A stretch of DNA of 64,000 nucleotides from Streptomyces toyocaensis (lineage in GTDB: Bacteria > Actinomycetota > Actinomycetes > Streptomycetales > Streptomycetaceae): the NCBI RefSeq assembly GCF_000725125.1, contig NZ_JFCB01000001.1, positions 558,001 through 622,000 on the forward strand, written 5' to 3'. The position numbers and the translations under genes were made by a program. The notes under the pieces were generated by a model, which worked only from the letters and a program-made list of their open reading frames with translations, did no database searches and was not told the origin of the DNA. Every line of letters begins with the position of its first letter. Within the stretch, counting starts at the first letter, position 1. Below, piece by piece: positions 56,436-64,000 of the stretch.

Positions 56436-58157
56436 GTGACACAGGAACAGCACGCAGACCATGACCCCACGGCAGGCCCACTACCCGGTTCCGAAGCGGG
56501 CCTGCCCGGCCGGGAGGGGCCGCGGACCGACCGGGTGGTGTTCGGCGTCACCGCCGTGCTCACCCTCGCGTTCGTGCTCTGGGGCGCCATCTGGACGGAC
56601 TCGCTCGAGGACGTCTCCTCCAGCATGCTCGGCGGGCTGATGCACAACGGCGGCTGGGGATTCATGCTGGCCGCCTCGGGTTTCGTGGTCTTCGCCCTCT
56701 GGCTCGCGGCCAGCCGCTACGGCCGGATCCACCTCGGTGCCGAGGGCGAGGAGCCGGAGTTCCGCACCGTGTCCTGGATCGCCATGATGTTCAGTGCGGG
56801 CATGGGCATCGGCCTGATGTTCTGGGGCGTGAGCGAACCGCTCGCCCATTACACGACGCCTCCGCCGGGCACCAGTCCGGCCGACTCCGGCGACCGCATG
56901 GAGACGGCCATGGCCACCACCCTCTTCCACTGGACGCTCCACCCGTGGGCGATCTACGCGGTGGTCGGCCTCGCCATCGCCTACAGCACCTTCCGCCGGC
57001 GCCGCCGGCAGACCATCAGCGCCGTGTTCACCCCGCTCATCGGTGAGAAGAACGCGCACGGCGTCGGCGGCCGGGTCATCGACATCCTCGCCATCATCGC
57101 GACGGTCTTCGGCTCCGCGGCCTCACTGGGCCTCGGCGCGCTGCAGATCGGGTCCGGTGTGGAGAAACTCGACTGGATGGACAGGGTCAGCACCGGGCTG
57201 CTGGTCGGCATCATCGCGGTGCTGACCGTGGCGTTCGTGGCCTCCGCGGTCTCCGGTGTCGAGAAGGGCATCCAGTGGCTGTCCAACACCAACATGGTGC
57301 TGGCCCTGATCCTCGCCGTGTTCGTGTTCGTCGCGGGTCCGACCATCCTCATCCTCGATCTGCTGCCGACCTCGGTCTTCGCCTACCTCGGCGACCTTCC
57401 CGAACTGGCCGGCCGCACCGAGATCAGCGGGGGTGAGGGCGTCGCCGACTGGCTGGGCAGCTGGACCGTCTTCTACTGGGCGTGGTGGATCTCCTGGACG
57501 CCCTTCGTCGGCATGTTCATCGCCCGCATCAGCCGGGGCCGCACCATCCGCCAGTTCATCGGCGGGGTCATCCTCGTCCCCAGCACGGTCAGCCTGGTCT
57601 GGTTCGCGATCTTCGGCGGCTCGGCGATGCGGCTCCAGGAGCAGAAACGGCTCGGTGACGAGTCGACCCCGGAGGGCCGGCTCTTCGCCGTGCTGCAGGA
57701 GTACCCGGTCGCCACCGTCACCAGCCTGCTGGTGATGATCCTCGTCGGCATCTTCTTCGTCTCGGGCGCCGACGCCGCCTCGATCGTGATGGGCACCCTC
57801 TCGCAGAAGGGCGCGCTCGAACCCAGCCGCTGGGCGGTGGTGTTCTGGGGCGTGGTCACCGGGGGTGTGGCGGCGATCATGCTGCTGGTCGGGAGCGGAC
57901 AGGGCGACGCGCTGACGGGCCTGCAGAACCTCACGATCCTCGCGGCGGCGCCGTTCGTCGTCGTGATGCTCTTCATGTGCGTGGCGCTCATGCGCGACCT
58001 GCGCCGCGATCCCCTCATCGTGAGGGGCGAGATGGGTTCCGAGGCCGTGGAGATGGCGGTCATCGAGGGCCACAAGAGGTACGACGGCGAATTCGAACTC
58101 CGTGTCGGCCCGGGCCGGGGCACGGACGTGGAGGGCGACCCCATCGGCAAACACTGA
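56436..58157 (+). CDS. BCCT-family transporter (glycine betaine/choline type)
   Basis: A 573-residue membrane transporter of the betaine-carnitine-choline family, usually sodium-coupled and important in osmotic stress. About twelve membrane helices are visible. Family motifs are SAGMGIGLMFWGVSEPLAHY near residue 125, HWTLHPWAIYAVVGLAIAY near 170 and FYWAWWISWTPFVGMFIARISRGRTIR near 345, with the aromatic residues that cage the trimethylammonium group. The GTG at 56436 is 8 bases after GGAAAGG; an in-frame GTG at 56427 overlaps that site. The N-terminal 40 residues are polar. The C-terminal tail after 525 is charged and may sense osmotic strength. Confidence 0.93.
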   Translation: MTQEQHADHDPTAGPLPGSEAGLPGREGPRTDRVVFGVTAVLTLAFVLWGAIWTDSLEDVSSSMLGGLMHNGGWGFMLAASGFVVFALWLAASRYGRIHLGAEGEEPEFRTVSWIAMMFSAGMGIGLMFWGVSEPLAHYTTPPPGTSPADSGDRMETAMATTLFHWTLHPWAIYAVVGLAIAYSTFRRRRRQTISAVFTPLIGEKNAHGVGGRVIDILAIIATVFGSAASLGLGALQIGSGVEKLDWMDRVSTGLLVGIIAVLTVAFVASAVSGVEKGIQWLSNTNMVLALILAVFVFVAGPTILILDLLPTSVFAYLGDLPELAGRTEISGGEGVADWLGSWTVFYWAWWISWTPFVGMFIARISRGRTIRQFIGGVILVPSTVSLVWFAIFGGSAMRLQEQKRLGDESTPEGRLFAVLQEYPVATVTSLLVMILVGIFFVSGADAASIVMGTLSQKGALEPSRWAVVFWGVVTGGVAAIMLLVGSGQGDALTGLQNLTILAAAPFVVVMLFMCVALMRDLRRDPLIVRGEMGSEAVEMAVIEGHKRYDGEFELRVGPGRGTDVEGDPIGKH

Positions 58158-58247
58158 CCCGCCCCCGGCCGCCGGTGCGCCCCCGGGCCGGCGCACCGGC
58201 GGCGTTCACGCCACCGCCGCCGCGCGACCCGGGCCGGTCGTCCCCCT

Positions 58248-59201
58248 TCACCGGGTGGCCAGTGCCGCCGCCTCCTCCGCGCAGCCCCAGGCCACGGTGA
58301 CGCCCCCGCCGCCGTGGCCGTAGTTGTGGACCAAAACCCGGCCGTCGGGGAGCACCGTGCGTTCCAGACGGACCGTCCCGCGGGCCGGGCGCAGGCCCAC
58401 GCGGTGGTCCAGGACCCGAGCGCCGGCGATCTCCGGGCGCAGGGCCGCGCAGCGCCGTACGATCGCCTCGGCGACCGCCGGGTCCGGCTCCGTGGACCAG
58501 GCGTCCTCCTCCGCCGTACCGCCCAGCACGAGCCGCCCCGGCTGCGGAAGGACGTACGCCAAGGCGCCGTCGGCCCCGGTGGAGACCGTCCAGGTACGGA
58601 TCCCCGGGTTCTCCACGACCACCAGCTGCCCCCGCACCGGCCGCACCGCCGGATCCGGCACCAGCTCCCGTGCCCCCAGCCCCGTGCAGTTGACGACGAC
58701 CGGCGCGCCGGTCTCGGTCAGATCCGTCACCGTACGCGCCTCGACCGCGCCCCCCGCCGCGAGGAACCGCTCCCGCAGCCATGGCAGATGAGCCGACATG
58801 TCGATGAGCGGCAGCCTGGCCCACACCCCCGGCCCGGCGGGATACTCCCCGGCCGTCGCCCGGCGCAGCCCCGGCAGCCGCGCGGCGGCCCAGGAGTCGA
58901 CGTCGTCCAGGCCCGTTTCACCCAGTACTCCCTCCGCCATCCGTACGCCGGTGGTCTCCGGCCGTGCCGCCATGCCCTCGTACACGTCCAGCGACCGCAG
59001 TGCCCACGCGCGCGCCGACGCCATCGGCTCGACGCGGTAGGGCCACCACAGCCCGCCCGCGACCGCCGAGGTGGTCCGCTCCACCGGGTCCCGCGTCCAC
59101 AGCCGCACCCGCACACCGCGCTCGGCCAGGACCACGGCCGTGGTCAGCCCGGCGACGCCGCCGCCGACCACCAGTACGTCGCAGGGAAGTTCGCTCTCCA
59201 T
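58248..59201 (-). CDS. FAD-dependent D-amino-acid oxidase
   Basis: A 317-residue flavoenzyme that turns D-amino acids into keto acids, ammonia and hydrogen peroxide. The FAD motif is DVLVVGGGVAGLTTAVVLAERGVRVRL near residue 8. TSAVAGGLWWPYRVEP is the flavin-edge segment, RPVRGQLVVVENPG lines the active site, VGLRPARGTVRLE holds the substrate arginine, and the end HNYGHGGGGVTVAWGCA is the family signature. TAACGT ends 7 bases before the ATG at 59201, so the mRNA may be leaderless; an ATG at 59231 is an alternative. A D-amino-acid oxidase is known from the matching place in S. coelicolor, as I recall. Confidence 0.93.
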   Translation of the reverse strand: MESELPCDVLVVGGGVAGLTTAVVLAERGVRVRLWTRDPVERTTSAVAGGLWWPYRVEPMASARAWALRSLDVYEGMAARPETTGVRMAEGVLGETGLDDVDSWAAARLPGLRRATAGEYPAGPGVWARLPLIDMSAHLPWLRERFLAAGGAVEARTVTDLTETGAPVVVNCTGLGARELVPDPAVRPVRGQLVVVENPGIRTWTVSTGADGALAYVLPQPGRLVLGGTAEEDAWSTEPDPAVAEAIVRRCAALRPEIAGARVLDHRVGLRPARGTVRLERTVLPDGRVLVHNYGHGGGGVTVAWGCAEEAAALATR

Positions 59202-59277
59202 CGGGCGGACGTTAGCCGAAGACTCCATTCCGTGCTCAGGTGCGGCCCGCGGTGGGAATGCCCCTGGACGGCGGCCT

Positions 59278-59715
59278 CCCGGGCGCCCGCCGCCGTGTCC
59301 TGCTGATCGGCGCACGGGTCGCCCGCGCGCCGGGCTCGCCGCCGCCCTGCGCCGAATCGGCGCCGAGAGCGCCGACGGCGTCCCCACCGAGGAGCCGCGG
59401 GGCTACGGCGCCGTCGTCCTCGGCCCGTCGGGCGGCACCGCCGAACGCGACGTCGTCCGCCGCGCCTTCACAGCCCGCCCGCGTCGACGAGCACCGTGTC
59501 GACGGCCTCGCCCCCGGTCGCCCCCCTGCTCCTGCCGGGGTGCGGCTCACCGCGTACCGGGTCGACCGGCTCTCCCGCGCCCCCACGCGGGACGTCGTCG
59601 ACGGCGCCGGCCGCCACCGCCTCCCCCTGGACGCCGCGGCGGTGCGCGGGGCGAGGCGGACGCCGTGGCGCGCACCGGCGGGACGGTGCTGGTGACAGCC
59701 GTGCGACGGCGATAA
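59278..59715 (+). pseudogene. Frameshifted remnant of a Rossmann-type protein gene
   Basis: No single frame is open, but protein-like pieces follow each other in order across three frames: RRRVLLIGARVAR, then GLAAALRRIGAESADGVP and YGAVVLGPSGGTAERDVVRRAF, then SPPVAPLLLPG, then VRLTAYRVDRLSRAPTRDVV and LPLDAAAVRG, and last GEADAVARTGGTVLVTAVRR. At least four frame changes are needed. The start resembles a nucleotide-binding fold. It is divergent from the oxidase gene and just before the ABC-F gene. I read it as a decayed gene; sequencing errors in GC-rich DNA could also cause shifts. Confidence 0.65.
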
Positions 59716-59760
59716 CCGGCGCGCGGCCGGCCGCGCGCGACGACTAGGATCGGCGGTCTG

Positions 59761-61401
<1,641 letters not shown>

Positions 61402-61403
61402 CG

Positions 61404-61435
61404 TCCGGGCCGGACGCTTACCGCGCCGGCCCGGA
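61404..61435. terminator. Bidirectional terminator between ABC-F and tex
   Basis: A 10-bp perfect stem TCCGGGCCGG/CCGGCCCGGA (61404-61413 with 61426-61435) fills the 40 bases between the convergent stops. Confidence 0.75.
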
Positions 61436-61441
61436 ACGGGC

Positions 61442-63802
61442 TCAGCGCCTGCCGCGCTTCGGGTCGACCAGACCGGCCCGCCGCAGGGCGTCGGCCATCG
61501 CGCTGTTCGCCGGCGCGGGCGCCTGGCGCGCGCCGCCGCCACCGCCACCGCGGCCCTGGCGCTGCTGCGGCGGACGTCCGCCACGCTGCCGGCGCTCACC
61601 ACCGGAGGCCTGAGCCTGGGGCGCGGCCTCGTCGTCCAGCCGCAGCGTCAGCGCGATCCGCTTGCGCGGGATGTCCACGTCCAGGACCTTCACCTTGACG
61701 ATGTCACCCGGCTTCACCACGTCCCGCGGGTCCTTGACGAACGTCTTCGACATCGCGGACACGTGCACCAGGCCGTCCTGGTGGACACCGACGTCCACGA
61801 ACGCCCCGAACGCGGCGACGTTCGTGACGACACCCTCCAGCACCATCCCGGAGGACAGGTCGGAGATCTTCTCCACGCCCTCCTTGAAGACGGCCGTCCG
61901 GAACGCGGGCCGGGGGTCGCGTCCCGGCTTCTCCAGTTCCCTGAGGATGTCGGTGACCGTCGGCAGACCGAACGTCTCGTCCACGAACTCCTGCGGCCTC
62001 AGCGACCGCAGCACCGCGGTGTTCCCGATGAGCGAGGCCACCTCCGCACCGGACGTCTTCACCATGCGCCGCACCACCGGATAGGCCTCCGGGTGCACGC
62101 TGGACGCGTCCAGCGGGTCGCCGCCGCGGATCCGCAGGAAGCCCGCGCACTGCTCGTACGCCTTCGGGCCGAGCCGCGCGACCTTCTTCAGCTCGGCGCG
62201 CGACCGGAACGGCCCGTTGGAGTCGCGGTGCGCCACGATGTTCTCGGCGAGCCCGGAGGTGATGCCGGAGACCCGGGCGAGCAGGGGCGCCGACGCGGTG
62301 TTGACGTCCACGCCCACGCCGTTCACACAGTCCTCCACGACCGCGTCCAGCGAGCGCGACAGCTTCACCTCGGACAGGTCGTGCTGGTACTGGCCGACAC
62401 CGATCGACTTCGGGTCGATCTTCACCAGCTCGGCCAGCGGGTCCTGGAGCCGGCGCGCGATCGACACCGCGCCCCGCAGCGAGACGTCCATGTCCGGGAG
62501 TTCCTGGGACGCGAAGGCGGAGGCCGAGTAGACGGAGGCGCCCGCCTCGGACACCATCACCTTGGTCAGGTTCAGCTCGGGGTGCCGGGCGATGAGTTCA
62601 CCGGCGAGCTTGTCGGTCTCGCGGGACGCCGTGCCGTTGCCGATCGCGATCAGCTCGACCGCGTGCTCCTTCGCCAGCCGCGCGAGCTTGGCGAGGGCCT
62701 CGTCCCACCGGTTCGCCGGTACGTGCGGGTGAATCACGTCCGTGGCCACCACCTTGCCGGTCGCGTCGACCACGGCGACCTTCACACCCGTACGGAAACC
62801 GGGGTCGAGGCCCAGGGTCGCGCGTGTGCCGGCCGGGGCGGCGAGCAGCAGGTCGCGCAGGTTCGCCGCGAACACCCGCACCGCCTCGTCCTCGGCGGCG
62901 GTGCGCAGCCGGAGCCTGAGGTCGATGCCGAGGTGCACCAGAATGCGGGTGCGCCAGGCCCAGCGGACCGTGTCGCCGAGCCACTTGTCCGCCGGACGGC
63001 CCCGGTCGGCGATCCCGAAGCGGTGCGCGACGACCCCCTCGTACGACGACGGCCCGTCGGTGGGCTCCTCGGGTTCCAGGACGAGGTCGAGGACCTCCTC
63101 CTTCTCGCCGCGGAGCATCGCCAGTACGCGGTGCGAGGGCAGCTCGGTGAACGGCTCGGCGCAATCGAAGTAGTCGGCGAACTTCGCGCCCGCCTCCTCC
63201 TTGCCCTCGCGCACCTTCGCGACCAGCCGCCCGCGCACCCACATACGCTCGCGCAGCTCACCGATCAGGTCGGCGTCCTCCGAGAAGCGCTCGGTGAGGA
63301 TCGCCCGCGCGCCGTCCAGCGCGGCCTGCGGATCGGCGACACCCTTGTCGGCGTCCACGAACGCGACGGCCGCGGCGAGGGGCTCCACCCCCGGATCGGC
63401 GAGCAGCCCCTCCGCCAGCGGCCCGAGCCCCGCCTCGCGCGCGATCTGCGCCTTGGTGCGCCGCTTGGGCTTGTAGGGCAGATAGATGTCCTCCAGGCGC
63501 GCCTTGGTCTCCGCGCCCCGGATCCGGGCCGCGAGCTCCTCGGTCAGTTTGCCCTGCTCGCGCACCGACTCCAGGATCGCCGTACGACGCTCCTCCAGCT
63601 CCCGCAGGTAGCGCAACCGCTCCTCGAGCGTACGCAGCTGCGCGTCGTCGAGCATCTCGGTCGCTTCCTTGCGGTAGCGGGCGATGAAGGGCACCGTCGA
63701 ACCGCCGTCCAGCAGTTCGACGGCAGCCCTGACCTGCCGCTCCCTTACGCCGAGCTCTTCGGCGATCCTGCCTTCGATGGACCCTGCGAGGGGTGTCGTC
63801 AC
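61442..63802 (-). CDS. tex: Tex-family RNA-binding transcription factor
   Basis: A 786-residue Tex protein, a nucleic-acid-binding factor affecting transcription and the RNA polymerase. The domains run in the usual order. The N-terminal helical region has [17 protein letters not shown] near 38. The YqgF/RuvC-like domain has [18 protein letters not shown] near 340. A helix-hairpin-helix region has [16 protein letters not shown] near 505 and later [23 protein letters not shown]. The S1 RNA-binding domain is near 650-720 ([21 protein letters not shown]). The C-terminal tail is Arg/Gly/Gln-rich, typical of actinobacterial versions. I chose the GTG at 63802, where family conservation begins; an earlier start at 63862 is in frame. 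Confidence 0.93.
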   Translation of the reverse strand: MTTPLAGSIEGRIAEELGVRERQVRAAVELLDGGSTVPFIARYRKEATEMLDDAQLRTLEERLRYLRELEERRTAILESVREQGKLTEELAARIRGAETKARLEDIYLPYKPKRRTKAQIAREAGLGPLAEGLLADPGVEPLAAAVAFVDADKGVADPQAALDGARAILTERFSEDADLIGELRERMWVRGRLVAKVREGKEEAGAKFADYFDCAEPFTELPSHRVLAMLRGEKEEVLDLVLEPEEPTDGPSSYEGVVAHRFGIADRGRPADKWLGDTVRWAWRTRILVHLGIDLRLRLRTAAEDEAVRVFAANLRDLLLAAPAGTRATLGLDPGFRTGVKVAVVDATGKVVATDVIHPHVPANRWDEALAKLARLAKEHAVELIAIGNGTASRETDKLAGELIARHPELNLTKVMVSEAGASVYSASAFASQELPDMDVSLRGAVSIARRLQDPLAELVKIDPKSIGVGQYQHDLSEVKLSRSLDAVVEDCVNGVGVDVNTASAPLLARVSGITSGLAENIVAHRDSNGPFRSRAELKKVARLGPKAYEQCAGFLRIRGGDPLDASSVHPEAYPVVRRMVKTSGAEVASLIGNTAVLRSLRPQEFVDETFGLPTVTDILRELEKPGRDPRPAFRTAVFKEGVEKISDLSSGMVLEGVVTNVAAFGAFVDVGVHQDGLVHVSAMSKTFVKDPRDVVKPGDIVKVKVLDVDIPRKRIALTLRLDDEAAPQAQASGGERRQRGGRPPQQRQGRGGGGGGARQAPAPANSAMADALRRAGLVDPKRGRR

Positions 63803-63907
63803 GTTCCCGTACCGCCTTCTCCACTGAGGTTGCGCGGCAATTGTGGCAGGTGACGCCGTCAATCGGGGATCAGGGCGCCGACTCGCCCCCGGGCCGCACG
63901 GGTGGAG

Positions 63908-64000
63908 TCAGGCGCGACGGCCGCGGGCGGTGGACGAGGCCCCGCCGAACAGCCGGGCGAGTGCCCGGAACGGCAGTGTCACGACGGTGGCGATCGCGCC
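63908..64000 (-). CDS. C-terminal end of an unidentified protein (5' end outside window)
   Basis: The minus strand is open from the window edge to a TGA at 63910-63908 and encodes 30 residues, GAIATVVTLPFRALARLFGG followed by a Ser/Arg-rich tail. The hydrophobic stretch followed by a basic end could be the last part of a membrane-associated protein. Too little is present to name it. It would be upstream of tex on the same strand. Confidence 0.5.
   Translation of the reverse strand, partial: GAIATVVTLPFRALARLFGGASSTARGRRA

Overview
This window looks like a Streptomyces chromosome, close to the S. coelicolor/S. lividans group. DNA is about 72% GC, starts are often GTG, and I found only one TTA codon in the coding sequences when scanning by eye. 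It carries Streptomyces hallmarks: a complete ram (SapB) cluster whose RamS prepeptide is, as I remember the S. coelicolor sequence, almost identical, a WhiB-family protein, an SsgA-like protein matching SsgD, and a two-domain small laccase. The order ram cluster, LigC/polymerase, laccase, WhiB-like, ssgD, beta-oxidation genes and D-amino-acid oxidase resembles the S. coelicolor chromosome as I recall it.

Layout. 1-5.3 kb: the 5' part of a transaldolase-like gene that has lost its catalytic lysine, then an MMPL exporter read downstream of a histidine kinase/response regulator pair. 5.5-10.3 kb: GH4 glycosidase, ATP-grasp enzyme, metallophosphoesterase overlapping a phosphopantetheinyl transferase, and a small protein. 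10.4-12.5 kb: an ImmA/IrrE-type protease (with the TTA codon), an HTH regulator, and a divergent MmyB-type sensor protein. 12.9-20.1 kb: ramC-ramS-ramA-ramB and opposing ramR, which make, export and control the aerial-hyphae surfactant SapB. 20.7-27.8 kb: an autoregulation-type TetR gene, a DUF2510 membrane protein, a large LuxR-type ATPase without its DNA-binding end, a DUF3048 lipoprotein and an alcohol dehydrogenase.

27.8-30.0 kb: divergent ATP-dependent DNA ligase and LigD-type polymerase (end joining). 30.0-37.1 kb: secreted oxidative block: a ThuA/PQQ-dehydrogenase fusion, a cupredoxin/3-keto-sugar-hydrolase fusion, small laccase, and a LacI regulator. I propose these form an extracellular sugar-oxidation chain ending at oxygen. 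37.2-39.4 kb: VOC protein, WhiB-like protein and acyl-ACP desaturase with a triple operator. 39.6-43.6 kb: ABC-F protein with an upstream leader ORF, followed by a short UvrA-like protein. 43.9-50.2 kb: GPP34 protein, PEP-mutase-family enzyme whose reading frame runs through ssgD on the other strand, secreted beta-propeller, endonuclease V, a saccharopine-dehydrogenase-like reductase and a YjbR protein. 50.4-55.0 kb: CoA-transferase, thiolase and FadB-like protein (fatty-acid oxidation). 55.0-64.0 kb: MerR regulator, macro-domain protein, BCCT transporter, D-amino-acid oxidase, a decayed gene, a second ABC-F protein, Tex, and the end of an unidentified gene.

The most striking non-coding structure is a set of three phased operator arrays: three 14-bp-spaced repeats before ramC, four 16-bp-spaced palindromes before the TetR gene, and three 15-bp-spaced inverted repeats before the desaturase. 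No tRNA, rRNA, insertion sequence, prophage or CRISPR array was seen.
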